Shown here piece by piece: positions 1 through 7,525 of a DNA stretch of 64,000 nucleotides; positions within the stretch are counted from its first letter, which is position 1, and every line of letters starts with the position of its first letter. The stretch is taken from contig NZ_JHXV01000023.1 of NCBI RefSeq assembly GCF_000621625.1, positions 23,568 through 87,567 on the forward strand. The letters run 5' to 3'. This stretch comes from Crocinitomix catalasitica ATCC 23190. Its GTDB lineage: Bacteria; Bacteroidota; Bacteroidia; Flavobacteriales_D; Crocinitomicaceae. Under the pieces are notes generated by a model, which saw nothing but the letters and a program-made list of their open reading frames with translations, was not told where the DNA came from and ran no database searches. Both the position numbers and the translations under genes were made by a program.

Positions 1-19
1 TCGAATCCTGCCACTTCCA
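1..19 (+). tRNA. 3' end of a tRNA cut by the window edge
   Basis: The window opens inside a T-loop (TCGAATC), followed by a T-stem, a seven-base acceptor strand and discriminator A19. The anticodon lies outside the window, so the isotype is unknown. It shows that the tRNA array extends further left. Confidence 0.7.
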
Positions 20-23
20 CAAT

Positions 24-96
24 GGCACTGTGGTTTTAACCAGAGCACTCAACTGTCTCTTGAGTTATTCGTTCCGAATACTCGGAATCAGTGCCA
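24..96 (+). tRNA. degenerate tRNA-like element, anticodon GTC (Asp-like)
   Basis: A perfect 7-bp acceptor stem (GGCACTG with CAGTGCC, discriminator A96) encloses an anticodon arm CTCAA/TTGAG with loop CTGTCTC, which reads as anticodon GTC. The D-arm is a small hairpin TGGT-TTTA-ACCA without the usual GG of the D-loop. The T-arm is TTCCG-AATACT-CGGAA rather than the canonical TTCGAAT loop, and position 37 is a pyrimidine. A working Asp tRNA would be very unusual with these features. It may be a tRNA mimic or a decaying gene. It sits 5 nt before the next tRNA in the array. Confidence 0.6.
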
Positions 97-101
97 TAAA
101 A

Positions 102-173
102 CTGGGAAGATAACGATGGTTGTTTACCCGCCTTGGACGCGGGAGGTTGTAGGTTCGAATCCTGCTTCTCAGA
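102..173 (+). tRNA. tRNA-Pro (TGG) with reduced D-arm
   Basis: The acceptor stem CTGGGAA/TTCTCAG has one G-T pair. The anticodon arm CCCGC/GCGGG carries loop CTTGGAC with anticodon TGG, and the T-arm has a canonical TTCGAAT loop. The D region is shrunken: at best a 3-bp stem AAC/GTT closing a 4-nt loop, and the conserved D-loop GG is not obvious. The isotype call is good, but whether it is aminoacylated normally is open. Confidence 0.75.
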
Positions 174-178
174 CTGAA

Positions 179-249
179 TGCCCTGTAGTGTAAAGGCAAC
201 ACACAAGACTTTGATTCTTGGACTATAGGTTCGACTCCTGTCAGGGCAA
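179..249 (+). tRNA. tRNA-Gln (TTG)
   Basis: The acceptor stem TGCCCTG/CAGGGCA, anticodon arm CAAGA/TCTTG with loop CTTTGAT (anticodon TTG) and a T-arm with TTCGACT all fold well. The 71-nt length is normal. It lies 5 nt after the Pro gene, so the array is probably one multi-tRNA transcript. Confidence 0.88.
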
Positions 250-257
250 CAATAAAT

Positions 258-330
258 ACGGTGATGGCGGAATGGTATACGCGTCTGTTTTAGAAACAGA
301 ATTTTGAGAGTTCGAGTCTCTCTCTCCGTA
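258..330 (+). tRNA. tRNA-Leu-like (TAG) lacking the long variable arm
   Basis: The acceptor stem ACGGTGA/TCTCCGT has one mismatch. The D-arm is leucine-like (GGCGGAATGGTATACGC), and the anticodon arm TCTGT/ACAGA has loop TTTAGAA, anticodon TAG. Bacterial leucine tRNAs are class II with a long extra arm. Here only about five bases (ATTTT) separate the anticodon stem from the T-arm, making it class I in shape. This is either a highly derived tRNA or a tRNA-like RNA. Confidence 0.75.
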
Positions 331-403
331 CAAAAGCAACTCACATATTGCTTCTTGTGGAAGTAGTTTAGAACTGAAAAGTTTAAAGTGAGCTTATTAA
401 AAT
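331..403 (+). other. spacer with possible vestigial tRNA-like fold
   Basis: This 73-nt gap has the size of a tRNA and sits in register with the array. Weak pairings could form an acceptor (CTCAC with GTGAG), an anticodon-like hairpin CTTC-TTGTG-GAAG and a T-arm-like hairpin AACT-GAAA-AGTT. There is no TTCGAAT loop and no assignable anticodon. It could be an eroded tRNA or an unstructured spacer. Confidence 0.25.
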
Positions 404-476
404 GGTGTCTTTAGTTTATGCGGTAGAATACCTCACTGTGAATGAGGAGAACAGGGTTCGATTCCCGAAGACACCC
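404..476 (+). tRNA. tRNA-His (GTG)
   Basis: The acceptor stem GGTGTCT/AGACACC, anticodon arm CCTCA/TGAGG with loop CTGTGAA (anticodon GTG) and T-arm GGGTTCGATTCCC identify His. The discriminator is C, as expected for tRNA-His. The base before the acceptor is T, so the G at position -1 that bacteria normally encode is absent from the DNA. Confidence 0.88.
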
Positions 477-480
477 AATA

Positions 481-553
481 GGAACAGTAGCAAAGTTGGT
501 CAATGCGCCGGACTGAAAATCCGGAGATACAGGTTCGAATCCTGTCTGTTCCA
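481..553 (+). tRNA. tRNA-Phe (GAA)
   Basis: The acceptor stem GGAACAG/CTGTTCC, anticodon arm CCGGA/TCCGG with loop CTGAAAA (anticodon GAA) and a canonical T-arm give a well-formed 73-nt tRNA with discriminator A. It is the most canonical member of the array. Confidence 0.9.
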
Positions 554-559
554 CAATTT

Positions 560-631
560 AGGAATATAGTTTAACGGATAAAATATTGGGCTACGAACCT
601 GAAGCTGTGCGTTCGAATCGCACTATTCCTA
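560..631 (+). tRNA. tRNA-Arg (ACG)
   Basis: The acceptor stem AGGAATA/TATTCCT, anticodon loop CTACGAA (anticodon ACG) and T-arm with GTTCGAATC identify an arginine tRNA. The anticodon stem TTGGG/CCTGA contains two G-T pairs. It is the last complete tRNA of the array; after it only fragments are seen. Confidence 0.85.
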
Positions 632-651
632 CAAAAAAACAAATAAAAAAA

Positions 652-680
652 CACTACGCAAAAAGGTTGCGCAGTTAGTG
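652..680 (+). other. two-step hairpin after the tRNA array
   Basis: CGCAA/TTGCG closes a short loop and is itself bracketed by CACTA/TAGTG with an internal bulge. There is no T-run after it, so it is not a standard terminator. It may be a processing signal between the array and the downstream gene. Confidence 0.35.
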
Positions 681-727
681 TAAATATTTGTTCTGTCGAA
701 AGACAAAAACGTTCTTTTCAATACCAA

Positions 728-1030
728 TTGGTCAAGTAAGTGTTACTTCAAATTTTCTCTAAAAAAACACATTTACAATTACCAATTACTTATAGATATT
801 AAGGTCAAAACTAGCTTACTTCAAATTGGCAAATGCGGTTCGAATCCGCCCCTAAAGGAAAAGTTAGTTAATTACCTCAATAAAAATTAGGTCAAAATAA
901 TCTTACTTCTGTTTCCAGGTTCGAATCCTGGCCACCGTCAACAGACGATGGTCGAATGGTTGATTTAGATTGTTGATTACCTAAAAAATTCAAGGTCAAT
1001 TGTTTCTTACTCCCGGGTTCTACCCACCAT
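728..1030 (+). repeat. leader with four related repeats and isolated tRNA T-arm hairpins
   Basis: A motif of the form GGTCAA-N(6-8)-TTACT(T/C)C occurs four times, starting near 730, 803, 890 and 994. Three copies are followed by a T-arm-like hairpin: GCGG-TTCGAAT-CCGC at 835-849, CCAGG-TTCGAAT-CCTGG at 915-931, and a weaker GGG-TTCTA-CCC at 1015-1025. ATTACC boxes precede or follow the units. A further hairpin lies at 932-951, and 951-975 resembles the 5' half of a tRNA. No complete cloverleaf fits. The leader ends directly at the TerD-domain gene, so these elements are probably on its mRNA. Confidence 0.5.
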
Positions 1031-1087
1031 TTAAGGTAATGAAATAGAAACAAAATTACCTGATTAATTAAATTAAAAAATAGTACA

Positions 1088-3331
1088 ATGAAAAATGATT
1101 TATTAAAAGTAACAATTCGAAAAAACGCTCTTTTTATTCCACAAAATGGTAATTTAAATGGTGTTTCGAAAAAAATAAATGAAACGACTAGTGTTTTATT
1201 GGCCAATTGCGCCAAATTAGGATATACATTTTCTGAGCCTTTATTGGCTGCAATAAATCCACTCACAACGGTAGAAAAATTAGAAGTCTTTAATTTGCTC
1301 AAAGATGTGAGTGGCGTCAATAAAAATTGGACCCCATTGGTTAAACAATGGAATATTCCAACAGGCGAATCAATTATTGACCATGTGATCACTTGGTTTT
1401 CGAATATCTTTCAAGTTAAGAATGGAACGACATTGCCATGTGGACACATCATTCCAAATCATACCTTTCCTATTGATCGCTACAATGGTTGCCCTTTTTG
1501 TGGAACCCCATTTGAATTCGATAAATTGGATTATACTGAGGGTGCAAACAAGCTTAAAGTATTGGATTTATGGACGGAAGTAATGTTAAAGGATGAGATG
1601 AATAGTTTTTTAACTTCCCCTGTTGCATTGGATGCCACACAGGTTGATAGTCTTAAAGTTTTATTGCAACATTTTGCGATTGATGCGAACCTCGAGATTA
1701 GAATGAAGGAAACAATGATGGTTGTTATTGATGCCTTTGTTGAAAGTGGAAAACCTGAATTGGCTGGTCGATTTTTCAAAACACCGAATGATATACTTCG
1801 CTATTTATGGTATAAACATACTGGTTTTTTACAATTAATTGAACCAAAAACAATTGTGAATCGAATGACTCAAAATGCTAGATATTCACGTGGATTTGGT
1901 AACGAAGCTGGATTGGCAAAATTGCAAGCCATTGCTGATTTGAAATTAAAATTTAATCGATCGGAATGTAAACAATATGCGATTTGGTTGAATAATTTAA
2001 AGTTAAGTATTACTGATCAATGCGAGCAAATGCACCCTAAAAGAAATATGTGGGTACGTGTAATTAGAGCATTGCGTTTAGCAGAGTACAGCAAAAGAAA
2101 AGGCTTTGAAAACCTTGCAGCTTTATTGGATACTTTTTACAATAAAAAATACGAAGTATGGCAGGGTAAAGTCAATCATTTAAAGCTAAAATCAGACGCA
2201 GAAGGAACTTTAGCATTGTTAAAACAACGGCCAGGATTATTTGCAAGATCGTTATTCTCAACAATGGTTTGGTTTGGGCCTGATATTACCATTCAAAACT
2301 TTAAAGAAGTAATGGATAAAGTTCCTGCAAGGTTGATTTATACTTTAAACATGTATGCTGAATCATACTTTGATAAAAATGCATTGAGAAGTGTTAAACC
2401 ACTAGGTGGCGTGAACAAAAAGATTCCAGCCAATAAATTGATTCAATTTTATTCTGATGAGGAACTCCAGAGCATGAAATTATTAGTACAAAGCTTGAGT
2501 TTAGAGGTTATTAAACGCAATTTACAAAAGGTAAAGAACACCAATTCGACCATTTTTATCGATGAAGGTTTATTTAAAATTCCTATTGCAATTGGTGATA
2601 GAAACGAACAATTACAAGACTTACCAGAAGCATTAATGGGAACGCGTTTTAAAGTTGAAGGGAATACCATTCGATTGTTCTTACAATGGGGTGAAGGTTT
2701 GCCAGCGCAACACCTGGACATGGATTTAAGCTGTAATGTTGCGTATGAGAATAGAAACGAATTTTGTTCTTATTCACAACTTGTTATTCCAGGTTGTAAA
2801 CATAGCGGTGATATTCAATCTATCCCTGATAAAGTTGGTACGGCCGAATATATTGATCTTGACTTGGTTAAATTGAATGACCTTGGTGCAAAATTTATAA
2901 GTTTTACTTGTAATGCTTTTACCAGCGGTAATATATCTCCGAATCTTGTAGTTGGTTGGATGAATAGTCGGGTACCGATGAAAATTTCATCGTCCGGTGT
3001 GGCGTACGATCCAACTGCGGTGCAACATCAAGTAAGAATAAAACAAAACCTTACTAAAGGCATGGTATTCGGAGTACTTGATATTGAAAAATGTGAAGTA
3101 ATTTGGTTAGAAATGAGTTTTTCTGGACAAATTGTTCAAGGCCTTGATAGAAATGCGTTGAATGCGTTGATCAATAAATTGGACGCAAAATTAAAGATTG
3201 GAGATTTACTTCAATTAAAAGCTGATGTTCAAGGATTAAACAGAATTGATGATGCAACAATTGCCGATGAAGTATACGATATGAAATGGGCATTAAATAC
3301 GGCTGAAGTCAGCAAATTATTCTTGGAATAA
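1088..3331 (+). CDS. TerD-domain protein with zinc knuckle, downstream of tRNA array
   Basis: This 747-residue cytosolic protein has no signal peptide or membrane segment. A C118-x-H120 ... C135-PF-C138 motif forms a small zinc-binding knuckle. Residues 150-480 are helical with no domain I can name; they include a stretch RPGLFARSL at 381-389. Residues about 540-715 resemble the TerD/tellurium-stress fold: the SYSQL...HSGDI...EYIDLDL segment at 561-593, then FTSGN and VIWLEMSFSG at 671-680. TerD proteins take part in Ter-type stress and defence systems. The position behind a tRNA and tRNA-like array suggests an RNA-linked role, but that is inference. The ATG at 1088 is the natural start. Confidence 0.75.
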   Translation: MKNDLLKVTIRKNALFIPQNGNLNGVSKKINETTSVLLANCAKLGYTFSEPLLAAINPLTTVEKLEVFNLLKDVSGVNKNWTPLVKQWNIPTGESIIDHVITWFSNIFQVKNGTTLPCGHIIPNHTFPIDRYNGCPFCGTPFEFDKLDYTEGANKLKVLDLWTEVMLKDEMNSFLTSPVALDATQVDSLKVLLQHFAIDANLEIRMKETMMVVIDAFVESGKPELAGRFFKTPNDILRYLWYKHTGFLQLIEPKTIVNRMTQNARYSRGFGNEAGLAKLQAIADLKLKFNRSECKQYAIWLNNLKLSITDQCEQMHPKRNMWVRVIRALRLAEYSKRKGFENLAALLDTFYNKKYEVWQGKVNHLKLKSDAEGTLALLKQRPGLFARSLFSTMVWFGPDITIQNFKEVMDKVPARLIYTLNMYAESYFDKNALRSVKPLGGVNKKIPANKLIQFYSDEELQSMKLLVQSLSLEVIKRNLQKVKNTNSTIFIDEGLFKIPIAIGDRNEQLQDLPEALMGTRFKVEGNTIRLFLQWGEGLPAQHLDMDLSCNVAYENRNEFCSYSQLVIPGCKHSGDIQSIPDKVGTAEYIDLDLVKLNDLGAKFISFTCNAFTSGNISPNLVVGWMNSRVPMKISSSGVAYDPTAVQHQVRIKQNLTKGMVFGVLDIEKCEVIWLEMSFSGQIVQGLDRNALNALINKLDAKLKIGDLLQLKADVQGLNRIDDATIADEVYDMKWALNTAEVSKLFLE

Positions 3332-3348
3332 TGATTAGATGTTGAATG

Positions 3349-3376
3349 GGAAGTGAGGTAATTTGGCCTTGCTTCC
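3349..3376 (+). terminator. hairpin after the TerD gene, possible terminator
   Basis: GGAAG..AGG pairs with CCT..CTTCC around an 8-nt loop, 18 nt after the stop codon. There is no strong U-run, so efficiency is uncertain. The next gene converges from the other strand. Confidence 0.35.
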
Positions 3377-3393
3377 TAGATTTAGGAACTATT

Positions 3394-3675
3394 TTAACTA
3401 TAAATCGGCATCAATAATACATACATTATCAAACTGATTAATACGGCTGCAAAGATCAAAGTTCCCATTAACCTGTTCTTTCGAACTTTTTGCATATCCG
3501 CTCGAATTTCAGCTAACAATTCTGGTGTAGCTTCTTTATATTTTAAAGCTTTTCCTTTTTGCTCACCAGCGTCAGTATTGGCAGAACTATCCTTCAGTGA
3601 TCGTTTAACACTTTCACCACGTTGTTTATTCACCGATTTAACCATCCCCGATGCAGGACCCCATCCAAATGACAT
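3394..3675 (-). CDS. small single-pass membrane protein, unknown function
   Basis: The 93-residue protein has a hydrophilic, Lys-rich N-terminal two thirds and one transmembrane helix near its C-terminus (LMGTLIFAAVLISLIMYVLL). No family was recognised. It lies 9 bp downstream of the stop-proximal end of the FG-GAP protein gene on the same strand, so the two may be cotranscribed. Confidence 0.6.
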   Translation of the reverse strand: MSFGWGPASGMVKSVNKQRGESVKRSLKDSSANTDAGEQKGKALKYKEATPELLAEIRADMQKVRKNRLMGTLIFAAVLISLIMYVLLMPIYS

Positions 3676-3684
3676 TGAAACCTA

Positions 3685-6600
3685 TTATTGAATAACAATT
3701 TTTACAGTACCCGCTTCCATGTTTGAAGTTGTAAGTGTGATTAAATAAACGCCTGGACTTAAAAATTTATTCTCAAAAATATGACTTGATCCTTTCAAAT
3801 TTGACATTGAATAAACCTCTTTTCCTAACAAATTATAGATTTTTAACTGACTTTCACCTTTTAATTCTTCGCCAAAATATATTGTTGTAAAGTTCGAAAA
3901 TGGATTAGGATAAACCAATAGTCTCAATTGACTTGACTCGTTTTCTAAGATATTGTCAAATTCTTCAACATACAAAGTATTTAAAGTTGTATTTGTTATA
4001 ATAGCTGGGTTCTCATCAAAATAAATTTTCGCATAATTGTGTATCTCAGTGCCAATATCGAGTCCTTCAATTAAATCGATTTTAAATTTAACGAAACCGT
4101 GACTTGCTAATTCATTTACATTGCTGTCGGGTAACATTATATTTTCAAATCTGAAAGATATTTCTCCTGAAGGTAGCCATACTATTTCCATTGGATCACT
4201 CCAAGAAACAGGCCTTAATGAGGACCAATCTAGATTAGGGTCAAGTTGATCTACAATCACTACGTTCCTAGCGGTATCAGTACCTGTATTTTGAAAACGA
4301 ATAATATATTCTAAAGATGGAGTTGTTGGAGGAATAAGCCCCATTTCTTCTACGCCCTTAGGCGTAACCGACTTATCATTAGGATCGTAAGCACAAACTA
4401 AAATTTGGTTTAAAGTATCATTGGCTACGTAATCAGATTCATCAATTGAAGTAATAAGTAGACTAGACAAGGTGTCTCCCATGAAACTAAAATCAGGCAA
4501 TTCAACTTGAACATTAAAGTTAACCCTACCAAAATATGCTAAACTTTCATAGCTCCAAAAGATTTGTTGGTCAACTATGGAGTCAGGTTCAACCTCACTA
4601 GAAATATAAGCAACATTTTCATCCAACTTCATGGTGATTATACCTGATGGATTTGTTGTCCCGACATTATTTATATCAATCCAATAATTGACAATAGTAT
4701 TACATCTTGGAAAATCTCCTGAAAGCGAATTCTCAACCTCATCTACAACTTCACTAAAATAAATACCAAAATCAACACTATCTTCATACGTAAAGTATTC
4801 ATCAACCTCGACAGAATAAATCGAAGGATCAGTTGTAATGTGCCAATGTTCTAATTCTGCTAATGAAATTGCATAAGTTTCAATTACATCCGAATTTGCT
4901 ATCATGATATAGTCTCCATCTTCATAAGTAAAGGCATAAGAATAATCGGGGTCACTAATCACCTCTAACATCGACGTTCCAATTTCATCTAAGTCTTCAG
5001 TCCCGTTTTCATTTAAGTCAATAAAAACTTTACCCCTTATTTGATTTGGACTAAATTGATAGTTTTCATAGATTGCAATAGACTGATCCCAATAAGATGA
5101 AACTAACACATCAAAATCACCGTCATTGTCCAAATCACTAGCTAAAATTTCGCGTATAAGGTCATGGCTATTAGAAATTGATTGAGGTTCTCCGAAAGTG
5201 GCATCTCCTAAATTCTCAAGCCAAACTAATGCATCATCTTCAGGGTAATTAGCTCCCCCAATAAGCAAATCAGGATCACCATCATTATCAAGGTCTGCCA
5301 TCTGGACAATTTTCGGATCAGTATGCTCAGAATAAAGAATATTTGCATCCCCAAATCCTAAATCGCCCAAATTCTCATACCATTTAACGGGTACTCCCGT
5401 TGTAAAACCAACTACCACATCCATTAACCCATCACCATTTATATCTCCGTAATGGATCCCCGCATCGTAACTAACGCCTGTTGCAATCGCTTGGGGATCC
5501 CTAAATAAACCATATCCATTATTTTTGCGCCATCGAACTTCATTATCCCTGCCATGGGTATATATTAAATCTACATTTCCATCAGCATCAATATCTACTA
5601 ATTCAAATGTTGTCATCGAACCCATATCATCGTACTCATAAATATAGTCGCGAAACTCTCCAGCATCATTAAAAATAACTGACAGTTTATCAAAATCAAG
5701 TGATAATAATTCAAGATAACCGTCACCATTTATATCATAACATTCAATATCTTTACCATCTTCAGCATCATCTACTAGAATTTGTTTATCTCCGAAATTT
5801 CCATCACCAGTATTTTCGAACCAAGAAATTATTGCACCTTCTTTTTCACAAACGGCAATATCTATATCACCATCATTATCAAAATCACCTGCACAAGCAC
5901 TCACTGGCTCGTCAAAATCATCACTTATAATTTCTTTTAATTGAAAGTTTAAATCACCATGATTTTTATACCAATAAACCTTATCTAATTGAAAATCAAT
6001 AGCCAAAACATCATCTAACCCATCTCCATCTATATCAAAAACATCCAGTTTTTCAGGTCGATACGTATTGATAGAAATATAATTATAAGAACCGTCAAAA
6101 CTTCCTCCACCCAGATTTTTAAACCAAACAACTGGTTGTTCTACATTATACTCACCGAATTCATATTTATAACTTACCATAATATCCAAATTTCCATCGT
6201 TATCAAAATCGGCTAAATCAATTGTTTGAGGATAAGGTAATTCACTAAAAAGCACTTCTTGATCATCAAAAACACCATCCCCTAAATTACGATATAGCGC
6301 AACTTTTTGATCTGTAACAGAAATAGACAAAACATCATTATCTCCATCATTATCAATGTCACCAACGGAAACTGAAAGAGGGTCTAATACATCGTCAGAT
6401 ATCAATGCTAAATCACTAAACTCTCCTGTTCCTAAATTTTTATTCCAAACAATTTTATTTTCCCCAACTGTAGAAGTCGAAACGATATCTTTCAATCCAT
6501 CATTATCTACATCTTTATAAATAGATTTTCTTGGATAATCTACACCACCCTCAGACCAAACTGGATCTGCACTAAAGTTCCCATCATCTAAATTTTCATA

Positions 6601-7248
6601 CCATCTAATAGCACTTGCATCACCTGGGGCAACAAAATTGAACAAAACATCCAAATCTCCGTCTTCATCCATATCCAATAACTGCCCATCGTAAGGAATT
6701 GTAATATACTCTATAATGGTGGAATTAACCCAAGAAAGTGGAGATCCTTCAGTTTTAAAAACGGATACTATCCTTCCTGCTGATTGAGCAACTAAAACAT
6801 CAAGAAATCCGTCGTTATCAACATCTCCAATATCAACTGCCTTTGGTGTACCAGGAACTTCGCCAATAATTATCGAATCCGCAAATGTTCCATCTCCGTT
6901 GTTTTTAAAGTAAACTAAAAGCTGCCTACTTGGCATACCAGTTTTTTCAAAACTAATTATATCTTCGTACCCGTCTTCGTCAAGATCATGCACAGTAAAC
7001 AAAGAATTTCTATAGATATTTGTGCTTATTATTCTGTTTTGTGAGAAATTACCTTCACCTAAATTCTCCTTCCAAACAAGACTTTCTTCCCCACCTAAAA
7101 CGACATCTATATCACCATCGTTATCTAAATCATTAACACTTGTATACTCTCCTCTAATATTATTTATTAGTTCAATTTCATCAGAAAATTGAGCAAAAAC
7201 AGAGGTTACACTTATTAAACTAAAGAAAAAAAGTAATAATAATTTCAT
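3685..7248 (-). CDS. FG-GAP/VCBS-repeat secreted protein with T9SS sorting domain
   Basis: This 1187-residue surface or secreted protein begins with a signal peptide ending VFAQ. About the first 750 residues consist of many repeats with Ca-binding DxDxDG loops (DIDNDGD, DVDNDG and so on), typical of FG-GAP/VCBS beta-propellers. A conserved T9SS-associated domain follows around residues 960-1100 (CAYDPNDKSV start, YFDENPAI end). The last 80 residues are a type A sorting domain (YPNPF ... LSPGVYLITL). It should be exported by Sec and then T9SS. Its role, perhaps adhesion or polymer binding, cannot be told from sequence. Confidence 0.92.
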   Translation of the reverse strand: MKLLLLFFFSLISVTSVFAQFSDEIELINNIRGEYTSVNDLDNDGDIDVVLGGEESLVWKENLGEGNFSQNRIISTNIYRNSLFTVHDLDEDGYEDIISFEKTGMPSRQLLVYFKNNGDGTFADSIIIGEVPGTPKAVDIGDVDNDGFLDVLVAQSAGRIVSVFKTEGSPLSWVNSTIIEYITIPYDGQLLDMDEDGDLDVLFNFVAPGDASAIRWYENLDDGNFSADPVWSEGGVDYPRKSIYKDVDNDGLKDIVSTSTVGENKIVWNKNLGTGEFSDLALISDDVLDPLSVSVGDIDNDGDNDVLSISVTDQKVALYRNLGDGVFDDQEVLFSELPYPQTIDLADFDNDGNLDIMVSYKYEFGEYNVEQPVVWFKNLGGGSFDGSYNYISINTYRPEKLDVFDIDGDGLDDVLAIDFQLDKVYWYKNHGDLNFQLKEIISDDFDEPVSACAGDFDNDGDIDIAVCEKEGAIISWFENTGDGNFGDKQILVDDAEDGKDIECYDINGDGYLELLSLDFDKLSVIFNDAGEFRDYIYEYDDMGSMTTFELVDIDADGNVDLIYTHGRDNEVRWRKNNGYGLFRDPQAIATGVSYDAGIHYGDINGDGLMDVVVGFTTGVPVKWYENLGDLGFGDANILYSEHTDPKIVQMADLDNDGDPDLLIGGANYPEDDALVWLENLGDATFGEPQSISNSHDLIREILASDLDNDGDFDVLVSSYWDQSIAIYENYQFSPNQIRGKVFIDLNENGTEDLDEIGTSMLEVISDPDYSYAFTYEDGDYIMIANSDVIETYAISLAELEHWHITTDPSIYSVEVDEYFTYEDSVDFGIYFSEVVDEVENSLSGDFPRCNTIVNYWIDINNVGTTNPSGIITMKLDENVAYISSEVEPDSIVDQQIFWSYESLAYFGRVNFNVQVELPDFSFMGDTLSSLLITSIDESDYVANDTLNQILVCAYDPNDKSVTPKGVEEMGLIPPTTPSLEYIIRFQNTGTDTARNVVIVDQLDPNLDWSSLRPVSWSDPMEIVWLPSGEISFRFENIMLPDSNVNELASHGFVKFKIDLIEGLDIGTEIHNYAKIYFDENPAIITNTTLNTLYVEEFDNILENESSQLRLLVYPNPFSNFTTIYFGEELKGESQLKIYNLLGKEVYSMSNLKGSSHIFENKFLSPGVYLITLTTSNMEAGTVKIVIQ

Positions 7249-7525
7249 AAAAATTAGGTTTTATTTAGAATAAAGTTAATCAATTTTAAAAAATCAAATT
7301 TTTGGTTGGCTAGTAAAAGTCTTTTTAGAAATATAAACTCTGTTTTTAAGAAGTCGGCATCCCACCCCTGATAGCAGCAGCAGCAGCTTGCATGAAAACA
7401 CCATTTAACAAATGCTAAAAAGGAAATGTGGCGCGTTAGCAAACATTTGCATTTTTTTGCTTTTGTAATGGGGATGAAGGCAACTATAGCGGATAGCAGG
7501 ACAGTGAGGCACGAACGTAGGTGGC

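Noticed and set aside
5700..5930. His-rich frame antisense to the FG-GAP gene
   Set aside because: A shadow of the repeated Asp/Asn codons on the other strand.
7254..7442. 62-codon minus-strand frame between FG-GAP and AarF genes
   Set aside because: No start signal, Cys-rich low-complexity translation of a GCAGCAGCAGC tract; not credible as a gene.
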